Shown: positions 16,472-24,398 of the stretch, one piece after another
Layout of the letters: every line of letters begins with the position of its first letter
How positions within the stretch are numbered: position 1 is the stretch's first letter
Assembly: GCF_900104945.1 (NCBI RefSeq)
Contig: NZ_LT629736.1
Location: 3,065,001-3,129,000 of the forward strand
From: Halopseudomonas xinjiangensis
Lineage (GTDB): Bacteria > Pseudomonadota > Gammaproteobacteria > Pseudomonadales > Pseudomonadaceae
Direction: 5' to 3'
DNA: 64,000 bases
Translations under genes and position numbers: made by a program
Notes under the pieces: model-generated
Seen by the model: the letters and a program-made list of their open reading frames with translations, nothing else
The model's database searches: none
Told to the model about the DNA's origin: nothing

Positions 16472-18108
16472 TGCGGTGCCTCCGTCGCCATCACCCGGGT
16501 TTTGCGTCGAACCAGTGTTTTGCCCGCCAACTGCTGCCGACGCACTTTCCTCGCCGCCCAGCCAGCCAGCAACGCCATGGCCACCGTGGTGGCATCCACT
16601 GCCAGGCGCGTTGCATCGATATAGTCTTCGCCGGTGAGCATGTTGAGCAGCGGCAGCGCCAGGCCCAACACGGTGATGGCATAGAGCTGTTCGCGCCAGG
16701 CCCTGAACGGCTCGCGCAGCCGGGCATGCAACAGCGACAGCAGCCAGCAACCGAAGAACAGCCGCATTTCCCATAGCTCGCGCTCGGCCAGACCCTGCGG
16801 CAGCAGGCGGTTGGTCCACAGCAACACCACACTGGCGAGCACCAGACCGGAGACTGCAGCGGTATTCAGGCTTTCTACCAGTCGCAGGAATGCCTTGCCT
16901 TCAGTGCTGCCAGGCTTGCTTTGACGGCGGCGTTTCACCGTATAGATCACCAGCCCGCTGGCAATCAACGCGCAGCTGACCATGCCACTGACAAAGTACA
17001 GCCAGCGCATGCCGTAGCCACCGAACTGGGCGAAGTGCAGGCCGGCAATCACGCGTTGAGTCAGCTTGGTGGGCCGCGACGGCTCGGGCAGATCAATCGC
17101 CTCACCGGTCACGCTGTTGTAGGTCAGGTGCTCACCCTTGGTGAGCTCGATACGACTGCCCAGCACCGGGCTCACCTCGACCCGCGCATTGGCCTGGCCG
17201 GGGTTGATCACCGTCAGGCTGTTGACCAGGCCTTCGCCGTAGAAGGCTTCACCACGCTCGATGAAGGCATCCAGCGGGAGCAAGTCAGCCGTTGCGACCG
17301 GTGCGCTCCCTTCCGCACGGGCACCGCTACGCTGCCCATTGCCGGCTGCGCCACGCTGTTCTCCACCGGCATTTGCTTCAGGATTTCCACCCTGCTCTCC
17401 TCCTCGTTCCCCGCCTCCGCGTACGTCTCGCATCATCGCCTGACGATCGCCGTCATACAGCACCTCGCTGGCCGCAGGCATATACACCTGCGCGAAGATC
17501 GCCAGACCGGTGTAAGTGATCATCAGATGGAATGGCAGCAGCAGAACTGCGGTGGCCGCGTGGCCATCGAGCCAGGTGCGCTGACCCTTGGCCGGGCGGA
17601 AGGTGAAGAAATCCTTGAAGATCTTCTTGTGGATGATGACGCCGCTGATGATGCCCACGAGCATGGTCATGCCAGCGAAGCCGACCAGCCAGATGCCGAT
17701 CGTGCGCGGCAGTTGCAGGGTATGGTGAAAGCGGAAGAAGAAGCTGCCACCGACCGTTTCCCGTGGTGCGATTACCTCGCCGGTCTGCGGGTCGAGCAGG
17801 GTACGCTGGCCCCGTCGCTGCTCTCCGGCGGAGACTGATAGTTGCGGCTCGCGCTCGGTCGGCAGGCCGATATTCCAGCGCTGGGCTTCGGGGTGCTCAG
17901 CTTGAAGCCAACGTTGAGCCATGGCTGCCGCGGTGCTCTGGTCGATCTGTCGGTCGACCAGTTCCGGCTGCATCCACCAGTTCAGTTCACGATCGAATAC
18001 GGCCAGCGTACCGGTGAAGAAGATGGCGAACAGCAACCAGCCGATGAGCAGGCCGGACCAGGTATGCAGCCAGGACATCGACTGGGTGAGGGATCGATGG
18101 TCTTTCAT
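16468..18108 (-). CDS. PepSY-associated transmembrane protein, putative siderophore-iron reductase
   Basis: The 546-residue inner-membrane protein has the PepSY_TM layout. A first membrane helix at residues ~15-38 (SWLHTWSGLLIGWLLFA) is followed by a periplasmic PepSY segment, and paired helices around 138-160 and 185-210 follow. A second periplasmic loop precedes C-terminal helices (YFVSGMVSCALIASGLVIY and three more). Histidines at the helix ends (HTWSG, FRFHHT, HLM, GLHFAQFG) fit a heme-bearing reductase like FoxB/FsrB; this is family knowledge plus inference. Residues ~227-270 are a Gly/Arg/Glu/Ala-rich low-complexity insertion. It overlaps the DUF3649 gene by 4 bases upstream and the DUF3325-like gene by 4 bases downstream, so the three genes form one tightly coupled unit. 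Confidence 0.85.
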   Translation of the reverse strand: MKDHRSLTQSMSWLHTWSGLLIGWLLFAIFFTGTLAVFDRELNWWMQPELVDRQIDQSTAAAMAQRWLQAEHPEAQRWNIGLPTEREPQLSVSAGEQRRGQRTLLDPQTGEVIAPRETVGGSFFFRFHHTLQLPRTIGIWLVGFAGMTMLVGIISGVIIHKKIFKDFFTFRPAKGQRTWLDGHAATAVLLLPFHLMITYTGLAIFAQVYMPAASEVLYDGDRQAMMRDVRGGGERGGEQGGNPEANAGGEQRGAAGNGQRSGARAEGSAPVATADLLPLDAFIERGEAFYGEGLVNSLTVINPGQANARVEVSPVLGSRIELTKGEHLTYNSVTGEAIDLPEPSRPTKLTQRVIAGLHFAQFGGYGMRWLYFVSGMVSCALIASGLVIYTVKRRRQSKPGSTEGKAFLRLVESLNTAAVSGLVLASVVLLWTNRLLPQGLAERELWEMRLFFGCWLLSLLHARLREPFRAWREQLYAITVLGLALPLLNMLTGEDYIDATRLAVDATTVAMALLAGWAARKVRRQQLAGKTLVRRKTRVMATEAPQ

Positions 18109-18410
18109 TGGCCGAGCACCTTTAACAGTTGCGGCCAGAAGCCGATCGCAGCGAATACGGCGCTGCTGGCCACGACCAGGCCTACCCGGCGCGACGACCG
18201 CGCCGCGAAGGCCCAGAGCAGGAAGACCAGATAGATAACGAACGAAACCAGCGTTACCACCACCGTGGTGTCCACCCGCTCGATCGGCAGCACCCGTGCC
18301 AACGCGGCAACCAGTGCGTAGGTAACGACATAGCCGCCGACGATCGCCAGCAGGCTGCGCACAATGACCTCGCGCCAGGCGCTGCCTTTGGATTGAGCTA
18401 CGTGTGTCAT
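18105..18410 (-). CDS. DUF3649-like small membrane protein
   Basis: The 101-residue protein has three or four hydrophobic helices (EVIVRSLLAIVGGYVVTYAL, TTVVVTLVSFVIYLVFLLWA, GLVVASSAVFAAIGFWPQLL). This matches DUF3649, a family that sits beside PepSY reductases and TonB-dependent receptors in iron-acquisition loci. Its stop overlaps the PepSY gene start by 4 bases. It lies 92 bp downstream of the TonB-dependent receptor gene on the same strand. Function beyond association with iron uptake is unknown. Confidence 0.78.
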   Translation of the reverse strand: MTHVAQSKGSAWREVIVRSLLAIVGGYVVTYALVAALARVLPIERVDTTVVVTLVSFVIYLVFLLWAFAARSSRRVGLVVASSAVFAAIGFWPQLLKVLGQ

Positions 18411-18453
18411 GTCAGGCCCTCACGTGAAATGTTCCGCCCTCCCGACGCACTAC

Positions 18454-18476
18454 GCCCGGACGATGACCATCCGGGC
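18454..18476 (-). terminator. hairpin between receptor and DUF3649 genes
   Basis: Arms GCCCGGA and TCCGGGC enclose a 9-nt loop, 26 bases past the receptor stop. Without a U-tract it may only attenuate or process the transcript rather than end it. Confidence 0.35.
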
Positions 18477-18502
18477 ACAGTGGTGCGGTTCGCGGGCTGT
18501 TA

Positions 18503-20536
18503 TCAGAAATCCAGCGTCAGCCCGACGTTGAGCCGGCGTCCATCGAGGACCACGCCGTAGGTATCGTTGGTGACTTCCCGGTTGGCAATGTTGTAGAGGC
18601 CAGCCTTGAGGTCGAGGTTATCGGTCACCTGATAAACGCCACCCACATCGACGAAGCCGTAACCCGGCGTGCCATCCGAGATGGCAGAGCGGCCCAGGTA
18701 ATCGCTGGTCTCACTGCGGTAGTTACCCTGCAACCAGGCATTGAAGCGGGGCGTCACACTCCAATCGAGCAGCGCATTGACCATGTGCTTGGGCTGCTTG
18801 GTCAGCGGCTCGCCCTTGAATTCGCCAGTCTTCTGCTCGGATTCGGTGTAGGTGTAGCTGGCCATGAAATCGAGGGACGGACGGATGAGGTAATCGAGGG
18901 TGACCTCCACGCCCTGCATGATCGCCTCGTCAACATTCTTCCGGGTGCCGACGAACGTATAGTTATTACCCCCAAACGGACAGGCCCAGGTAGAAGGATC
19001 GTTTCGGTCAGCGTTGGCCGTTTCGCAAAGACGCTCCTCGGCGATCTTGTCCTTGTAGACGGTGTGGAAAACCATGACGCTGGTGTTGAGGCCCAGCTCC
19101 GGCTTGTCGTACACGTAACCCAGCTCGTAACTGGTACTGGTTTCCGGATCCAGTTCAGGGTTACCGATGATCAGCGCGCGCGGGTGCGGTGCCGGCGAGC
19201 CGCCACCACCGGTACCCCGACCAAAGCCGGCAGTGGCATCGGCCAGGCTCGGCTGTCGGTAGCCCGTGGAGACGCCACCCTTGAACACCAGATCGGGGGT
19301 CATATGGTAGACGCTGTACAGCCTGGGCGAGAGATGGCCACCGAACAGCTCGTCATCGTTGTAACGCAGGCCGGTGGTCACTGACAGATCGCTTGTCAGG
19401 CTCCAGTCGATTTCGGTATAGAGCGCAGCGATCCATCGATCGACCTCGGACACGGCGCCCGGTACATTGGCGGTGAGCAGGCCGTTCGACTGATCGACGA
19501 ACTCCTCCTGCTTGTACTGGCCGCCGACAGTGATGACGTGCTCGCCCCAGAAATAGCTCGCCTGGGTATTGGCCAGACTGATTTCCTCTTTCTTGGTGAC
19601 GGCCAGGTCCCGGTCGGAAATATCGTGCTGCAGATAGCTGGTTACGATCACGTTGTCGTAGCGGCCATCGTGGCTCAGCACATACACGTCCTTGTCGTAG
19701 CGGGTGGTCGATTCGTCCGCAGTGATAGCAACGCTCTTGCCTGGCGTGTGAGTGTATTCAAGCGACGACTGGGTATAGCTGATGGCGAAGCGGTTGCGCT
19801 CATCCGGCGTCAGGTACAGTTCGGCGCCGGCCTGTTTGCGCGTGCTTTCCGGCATGCTGGCGGCACTGTCCCCGCCGCCTTCGTAATCGCTTTCGTCGGT
19901 GCCCGTGTACTGACCATTGAGTTCCAGCCCAAGCAGGCCCGGGACCAAGGGGCCGCCGACGTAGAGGCTGCCCTGATGGCCATCGGCGCTGATGTCGTTC
20001 ATTGCATGGGTGTATTCAGTGGAAACGGTACCGATCCACTCGTTCGCCGAACGGCGGGTGATGATGTTGATCACACCGCCCATGGCTTCCGAACCGTAGA
20101 GCGAGGACATCGGGCCACGCACGATCTCGATGCGCTCGACCATCGCCAGTGGCGGCAGCGCGATCTGCTTGCCGCCGTCGGAGCCGTTGGTATTGACCGA
20201 GCGGCCTGCGGAGATCGGCCGACCGTCAACCAGGAACAGCGTGTAGGAATCGGCCATGCCGCGGATGCTGATGTCCTGGGAGGTCCCGCCACCGGTGACG
20301 TATACGCCGGGGATATTCTTCATCGCATCGACGATATCGGTGTAGGACTGCTTCTCCAGCTCCTCTCGGGTGACTACCGAGATACTCGCCGGTGCATCGG
20401 CGATATTCTGCTCGTAGCCCGAGGCACTGATGACCGTGGTGGTCGGCAATACGAAATCGTCTTCAGCCTGGACTACGCCGGCCAGCGCCGCTGCGCCGAT
20501 CGCGCAAGCCAGTCTGGTTTGCCTGAACATCCCCAT
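18503..20536 (-). CDS. TonB-dependent outer-membrane receptor, catecholate siderophore type
   Basis: The 677-residue protein uses the ATG at 20536, which follows GGGAG, giving MGMFRQTRLACAIG and a Sec signal cleaved near VVQA. A TonB-box-like stretch (DFVLPTTTVISASG) leads to the plug (SISVVTREELEKQ, NIPGVYVTGGG, DISIRGMADSYTLFLVDGRP, RIEIVRGPMSSLYGSEA). A ~520-residue beta-barrel ends in the signature GLTLDF. The order regulator-kinase-receptor on one strand parallels pirRSA and pfeRSA of P. aeruginosa, which import ferric enterobactin-type compounds. The ligand here is inferred from that context. Fur-box-like sequence lies in the 144-bp upstream gap. A Gly-rich loop (GFGRGTGGGGSPAPHP) interrupts the barrel. 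Confidence 0.88.
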   Translation of the reverse strand: MGMFRQTRLACAIGAAALAGVVQAEDDFVLPTTTVISASGYEQNIADAPASISVVTREELEKQSYTDIVDAMKNIPGVYVTGGGTSQDISIRGMADSYTLFLVDGRPISAGRSVNTNGSDGGKQIALPPLAMVERIEIVRGPMSSLYGSEAMGGVINIITRRSANEWIGTVSTEYTHAMNDISADGHQGSLYVGGPLVPGLLGLELNGQYTGTDESDYEGGGDSAASMPESTRKQAGAELYLTPDERNRFAISYTQSSLEYTHTPGKSVAITADESTTRYDKDVYVLSHDGRYDNVIVTSYLQHDISDRDLAVTKKEEISLANTQASYFWGEHVITVGGQYKQEEFVDQSNGLLTANVPGAVSEVDRWIAALYTEIDWSLTSDLSVTTGLRYNDDELFGGHLSPRLYSVYHMTPDLVFKGGVSTGYRQPSLADATAGFGRGTGGGGSPAPHPRALIIGNPELDPETSTSYELGYVYDKPELGLNTSVMVFHTVYKDKIAEERLCETANADRNDPSTWACPFGGNNYTFVGTRKNVDEAIMQGVEVTLDYLIRPSLDFMASYTYTESEQKTGEFKGEPLTKQPKHMVNALLDWSVTPRFNAWLQGNYRSETSDYLGRSAISDGTPGYGFVDVGGVYQVTDNLDLKAGLYNIANREVTNDTYGVVLDGRRLNVGLTLDF

Positions 20537-20642
20537 CGCTTTTCTCCCAAATGCAGAACAATCCATGGTGCGCTATGCCCGGATCGACCCGGCCAGACGC
20601 TTCGAATGGCGGCAGCTCCTACGCCACACATCGCCGCAAATG

Positions 20643-20659
20643 GTATTCGTTCTTATTTG
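20643..20659. promoter_or_regulatory. Fur-box-like sequence upstream of TonB-dependent receptor
   Basis: On the minus strand it reads CAAATAAGAACGAATAC, very close to the better Fur-box match upstream of the response regulator (CAAATGAGAACGATTAT). It lies about 107 bp before the receptor start. Iron repression through Fur is inferred. Confidence 0.55.
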
Positions 20660-20662
20660 AGA

Positions 20663-20677
20663 GTAAAGTGCATTTAC
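20663..20677. promoter_or_regulatory. inverted repeat, candidate response-regulator site
   Basis: GTAAA-N5-TTTAC is a perfect 5-bp dyad just upstream of the Fur-box-like sequence relative to the receptor gene. An activator site for the adjacent PfeR/PirR-like regulator would be expected here. The assignment is a guess from position. Confidence 0.3.
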
Positions 20678-20680
20678 AAT

Positions 20681-22012
20681 CTATACAGCTTTCAGTCGCA
20701 CCGTGACTCGAAGCCCATTACCCGTGTTTTCCGCCCAGATCTGTCCCCTTTGCAGACGAATCATGCTGGCTGCGATGCTCAGTCCAAGCCCGAAACCACT
20801 TCCACCGGGACGATCCGGACTCAATCGGGTAAACGGGCGGAACATGACCGATAGATGCTCTTCAGCCACGCCACCGCCCTGATCCACCATGCTCAGGCAC
20901 CAGTCGGGCCCATCGCGGGCGGCAGCCAGACGAACCCGACCGTTTGGCGGAGAGTGTCGTATTGCGTTGCGCAATACGTTCTCCAATACCTGCGCTAGCC
21001 CGTTCACATCACCCATCACCTTGCACTCGGCCGGCACGGCGCTTTCGAGCCGCTCCTCCGGCCAGCCGGACTCGAATAGCGCGTCCTCACGCAGCACGTC
21101 CCACAGCAGCGCAATATCGATGGGCTCCAAGGTGACTCGGGCCTCGTCGCTGTCCAGCCAGGCCAGTTTCAAGGTGTTGTCGACCAGACGCTGCATGGCG
21201 TCAGTTTCACGTTCCAGCCTCTCGCGCAGTTCGACCAGCGCCAGATCGGTTTCGCTGGCTACCCGCAGCCGGCTGAGCGGTGTACGCAACTCGTGCGACA
21301 GGTCCTGCAGCAACTGTCGTTGCTGGATGACCGAATCACGCAGGCGTCGGGTGAGGTATTCCAATGCACGCCCCAGTTCGCCCAGCTCATCCCGTCGCCC
21401 GGCCATGGAGGCCGGTAGCAACGCTTCCAGCCGGTTGGCGCGCAAGGCGCTGGCCTGCCTGCGCAGACGTTCGAGCGGTGAGATCAGCAGCCAATAAAGC
21501 AGCGCGCAGAGCAGCATCGATAGGCACACCGGCAGCAGATAGAGCACCAGAGCATTGGACAACGCACGGTTTTTCCAGGGTCGGAAGCGCTCCGGCAGGC
21601 GCATGATCAGGTGCGCCCCGCTGTCTCCAAGCGGCACGGAAACCAGCGGAAGGTCGGGGCTGCGCAGGCTCATTGGCCACCGGTAGTCGCGCACGAAGGT
21701 CAGCCGATGGCGCTCTACGCTGTTCAGGCGTTGGTCGCCGAGCGGCTCCAGCGCATCATCCACCACTGTCAGCCACACCGGCTCGTGCACGGCCATGCGG
21801 GCTCGCCAGTCATCCAGCGCCGAAGATCCGATCTGCATCGCTGCGCGGGCCTGTTCGCCGTAGTGACCCAACGTCTCAAGGGCCCTCGGGGAGAGGTAGG
21901 AGGTAACCCGATCGATACGGGCAGTCAGGTAGTCAGTCGCAGCAATCATCACCAGGCAGAAGCCCGCAACCAGCAGGACCATCCGCCAGAACAGCGAATG
22001 CCTGCGCGGCAT
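20681..22012 (-). CDS. PfeS/PirS-like membrane sensor histidine kinase
   Basis: From the ATG at 22012 the protein has 443 residues. A first transmembrane helix (MVLLVAGFCLVMIAATDYL) is followed by a periplasmic sensor domain (~35-165) and a second helix (ALVLYLLPVCLSMLLCALLYW). Then come a HAMP domain, HisKA with LSHELRTPLSRLR, and HATPase with VLRNAIRHSPP and GFGLGLSIA. The ATG overlaps the regulator stop as TGATG, indicating coupling; an in-frame ATG at 22051 with GGAGG four bases upstream is a credible alternative giving 456 residues. Together with the regulator and receptor genes this resembles PfeRS or PirRS, which sense ferric catecholate siderophores. The exact ligand is not readable. 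Confidence 0.87.
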   Translation of the reverse strand: MPRRHSLFWRMVLLVAGFCLVMIAATDYLTARIDRVTSYLSPRALETLGHYGEQARAAMQIGSSALDDWRARMAVHEPVWLTVVDDALEPLGDQRLNSVERHRLTFVRDYRWPMSLRSPDLPLVSVPLGDSGAHLIMRLPERFRPWKNRALSNALVLYLLPVCLSMLLCALLYWLLISPLERLRRQASALRANRLEALLPASMAGRRDELGELGRALEYLTRRLRDSVIQQRQLLQDLSHELRTPLSRLRVASETDLALVELRERLERETDAMQRLVDNTLKLAWLDSDEARVTLEPIDIALLWDVLREDALFESGWPEERLESAVPAECKVMGDVNGLAQVLENVLRNAIRHSPPNGRVRLAAARDGPDWCLSMVDQGGGVAEEHLSVMFRPFTRLSPDRPGGSGFGLGLSIAASMIRLQRGQIWAENTGNGLRVTVRLKAV

Positions 22013-22713
22013 CAATCTGTCTGCCAGCGCAGTACGTAGCCCTGCCCCCATACCGCCTCCACACGCAGGCTGCTCAGCTCGGCACGGATCAGTTTGCGGC
22101 GGACATTGCTGACATGCATATCCAGACCGCGGTCATGCCGGGAATAACCGCGGTGCAGTACCTGTTGATAGAGAAACGCCTTGCTTAAAACTTCCCCTGC
22201 GTGGTCGCGAAGCAGCTTGAGCAGACGATATTCGGTTGGGGTCAGCTCCAGCCAGCGGCCGGCATGCAGCACATCGCAGCGCTCGACATCGAAGCCGTCC
22301 GGCTCGTCGACCGGCTGCCCCTGGCCGGCCTGTTCGTAGGCGACCCGGCGCAGAATGGCGGCAATCCGTACCTGCAGCTCATCAAGGCTGAAAGGTTTGG
22401 GCAGATAGTCATCGGCGCCATCCTCGAAACCCTGGATGCGATGACTCGCTTCGCCGAGCGCGGACATCATCAGTACCGGCGTCTGGCGGCTGCGCCGCAA
22501 TCGCCTGAGCACCTCCATGCCGTCCAGGCCGGGGAGCAGCACATCGAGAAGAATCAGGTCGTAGCGTTGGGTACTGGCCAACGCCAGTCCGCTACCGCCC
22601 TCGTTGGCCAGCGTCACCCTGAAGCCCCTGGCCTCCAGGGCACCCTTGAGGTGCTCGCCGAGCACCGGGTCGTCCTCGATGGCGAGTATCGATTGCATGC
22701 ATTGCTGGAGCAT
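22012..22713 (-). CDS. PfeR/PirR-like OmpR-family response regulator
   Basis: The 233-residue protein has an N-terminal receiver (acidic pair IEDD, phospho-acceptor Asp in LILLDVLLPGLDG, Lys in YLPKPFSLDE). A C-terminal OmpR winged helix follows (ELTPTEYRLLKLL, RGLDMHVSNVRRKL, GQGYVLRW). It forms a two-component pair with the kinase encoded directly after it, and probably activates the receptor gene. A clear Fur-box-like sequence lies 18 bp upstream of the start, so the pair should be iron-repressed. The ATG at 22698 is an alternative start but has no better ribosome-binding site. Confidence 0.9.
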   Translation of the reverse strand: MLQQCMQSILAIEDDPVLGEHLKGALEARGFRVTLANEGGSGLALASTQRYDLILLDVLLPGLDGMEVLRRLRRSRQTPVLMMSALGEASHRIQGFEDGADDYLPKPFSLDELQVRIAAILRRVAYEQAGQGQPVDEPDGFDVERCDVLHAGRWLELTPTEYRLLKLLRDHAGEVLSKAFLYQQVLHRGYSRHDRGLDMHVSNVRRKLIRAELSSLRVEAVWGQGYVLRWQTD

Positions 22714-22730
22714 TTCCGTTCAGCCAATAC

Positions 22731-22749
22731 AAATGAGAACGATTATTGT
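22731..22749. promoter_or_regulatory. Fur box upstream of the response-regulator gene
   Basis: AAATGAGAACGATTATTGT is close to known Pseudomonas Fur boxes built on GATAATGATAATCATTATC. It sits just upstream of the start codon of the PfeR-like regulator, where a repressor would block the promoter. This supports an iron-starvation role for the downstream cluster. Confidence 0.75.
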
Positions 22750-22808
22750 GTAGGCTGAATCAGTGAATGTCCATCGGGGTGGGCCAAGCGCTCGAAAGCA
22801 ATCTGCAA

Positions 22809-23528
22809 TCAATCCAGCAAAGGGCGGATCAGATGCCCGACATAACGTCCGTCCAGCGCCAGCCAGTCGATCCACAGCAACTGGTGTACGGCGATGATGG
22901 CCCAGAATATTGCCTGATAGGATGCCTTGCGGGTCTTGTGTCTGAGCAGCTGCTGCGCCACCAGCGCGCCAGGCCAGCCTCCGGTCAGCTCGGCGAAATG
23001 CAGGCTACTTTCCGGCGTGCGCCAGTTGCCCTTCATCGCTTTCTGCTTGTCTGACCAGTACATGAGAAAACAGCACAGGCTGATCAGCAGATAGGCGAGC
23101 AGCGGCCAGATGCTGCCGAGGAGGAGCAGTTGAGTCGCGCCTGCGACTGGCAGCGCCAACAGCGCGGCGAAGACGACCAGTTTGAGCGGCAGGTTGCGAA
23201 CCGAGGAGGACGAGGCGCTGCGTGTCCGAGCTCCCCCGGCAGTGCCACGCTGCGTGGGCGTGGTTTTGGCGGAGCGGCGATCCTGTCGCGGCTTGCGGCG
23301 TATCGCCAGCCGATCGACGGCGAGTGCTTCGCTACGCATATGTTCGGCGCGTGGCCGTCCCTGAGCGTCGCGTCCGGGTACGTAGAACACGGCATCGCCG
23401 GCAGCCGGCCTGGCATCGCCGCGCATTGCCGAAATATGCACGAATACCTGTTCGCCGCCCTTGTCAGGCTCGATGAAACCGAAGCCCTTCTGGTCGTTCC
23501 AGCTTTTCAATACGCCGCGCAGTTCCAT
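22809..23528 (-). CDS. cold-shock domain / DUF1294 membrane fusion protein
   Basis: The 239-residue protein starts at ATG 23528. Residues 1-68 are a cold-shock domain with both RNA-binding motifs (KGFGFIE and VFVHIS). A basic, low-complexity linker (~75-112) follows. The C-terminal half is a DUF1294 membrane domain with hydrophobic helices (LVVFAALLALPVAGATQ, LLAYLLISLCCFLMYWSDK) and the family motif KGNWRTPESSLHFAELTGGWPG. The fusion is common in Pseudomonas, but its role is unknown; tethering RNA to the inner membrane is a plausible inference. It diverges from the DksA-type gene at 23674 with a 145-bp gap. The longer open frame upstream is ignored because the cold-shock domain begins at this methionine. 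Confidence 0.88.
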   Translation of the reverse strand: MELRGVLKSWNDQKGFGFIEPDKGGEQVFVHISAMRGDARPAAGDAVFYVPGRDAQGRPRAEHMRSEALAVDRLAIRRKPRQDRRSAKTTPTQRGTAGGARTRSASSSSVRNLPLKLVVFAALLALPVAGATQLLLLGSIWPLLAYLLISLCCFLMYWSDKQKAMKGNWRTPESSLHFAELTGGWPGALVAQQLLRHKTRKASYQAIFWAIIAVHQLLWIDWLALDGRYVGHLIRPLLD

Positions 23529-23673
23529 CACCTGTCCCTGTGATCCGAGAGCCTCGCATTCTCCGTCAGCCCGCTGCGCCTGCCAAGCCAGGCCGGGGTC
23601 CGGCTTGAACAAACCCTTCTCATCAGTGTCTGTAATCGGCAACGCCCAAGCAAAAGACAGACCGGTGATTCCT

Positions 23674-24096
23674 ATGAACAAGCCCGTAATGACAGAAGAA
23701 CAACTACTTGCGCAACCTGCCGAAGCCTACATGAGCGAGGAACAGCAGGCGTTCTTTCGTGACCTGCTGACCCGCGAGCGCGAATCGCTGCGCGAGCGCA
23801 TCGACGAAGAATTCCAGGCGCTGCGCAACAACGACAATATTCCTGGCGACGCTGCGGATGTCGGCAGTGCCGAAGAGCACCGTCAATGGCAGCTGCGGAT
23901 GCTCGAGCGCGAAAAGAAGTTGCTCGACAAGATCGACGAGTCGCTTGATCGCCTCGCCAATGGCGACTACGGCTATTGCGAAGAAACCGGCGAGCCGATA
24001 GGCCTTCGCCGCCTGCTGCTGCGGCCTACCGCTACGCTGTCGATCGAGGCCAAGGAGCGCCAGGAACAGATCGAGCGTCACGTCGGCGAGACCTGA
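23674..24096 (+). CDS. dksA2: DksA2-like, cysteine-poor RNA polymerase secondary-channel factor
   Basis: The 140-residue protein has the DksA coiled coil (~20-95) with acidic tip DAADVG at 59-64, where E. coli DksA has DxxDxA, and a C-terminal globular segment. In E. coli four cysteines bind zinc; here only Cys102 remains and the others are Thr105 (CEETG), Ser123 and Ala126 (TLSIEA). This matches the zinc-independent paralogue DksA2 described in P. aeruginosa, made under zinc starvation. The factor helps ppGpp act on RNA polymerase. The tip Ala is Gly, which could alter activity. No Zur-box was recognised upstream. The ribosome-binding site is weak; the ATG at 23689 is an alternative start. 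Confidence 0.82.
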   Translation: MNKPVMTEEQLLAQPAEAYMSEEQQAFFRDLLTRERESLRERIDEEFQALRNNDNIPGDAADVGSAEEHRQWQLRMLEREKKLLDKIDESLDRLANGDYGYCEETGEPIGLRRLLLRPTATLSIEAKERQEQIERHVGET

Positions 24097-24176
24097 TCCT
24101 CGCTGTCATCAGCTCGTCATAGCCCGCAGGCCATGATGATCCCCGTTCCGAGTCCAACCTCAAACGGGGGTGCAGC

Positions 24177-24380
24177 ATGGCTTATGACCTTGATCCGGCA
24201 TTTGATGACGAGCAGAGCAGCAACAATGTGCGCCGCGCCAGGCGGCGTGAGCAGGACAAACAGCGCATGGCTTATCGCCGTGCGATCGAAGATTACCGCG
24301 ACAGCCAGGCACTCCACGCCGCGGTATGTGATTTCCCCGATCTGAGCGACCTGCGCCAGGGTGGACAGCCGCTGGTATAG
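24177..24380 (+). CDS. small highly charged hypothetical protein
   Basis: The 67-residue protein starts at an ATG with GGGGGTG upstream. It has an acidic N-terminus (DLDPAFDDE), a strongly basic stretch (NVRRARRREQDKQRMAYRRA), the IEDYRDSQAL helix and an acidic tail. There is one cysteine, no membrane segment and no signal peptide. The acidic/basic layout with RRAIEDY recalls small Pseudomonas proteins annotated as the PA3496 family, but that resemblance is from memory and weak. It converges on the LysR gene with an 18-bp gap holding a CCCCG-N4-CGGGG hairpin. Confidence 0.6.
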   Translation: MAYDLDPAFDDEQSSNNVRRARRREQDKQRMAYRRAIEDYRDSQALHAAVCDFPDLSDLRQGGQPLV

Positions 24381-24398
24381 CCCCCCGTTTCCGGGGTC

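Noticed and set aside
18420-18440. CACGTG near a TGTTCC word as a parS-like site
   Set aside because: The words are not arranged as a palindrome; only the site at 36.0 kb and the two in recF have the full core.
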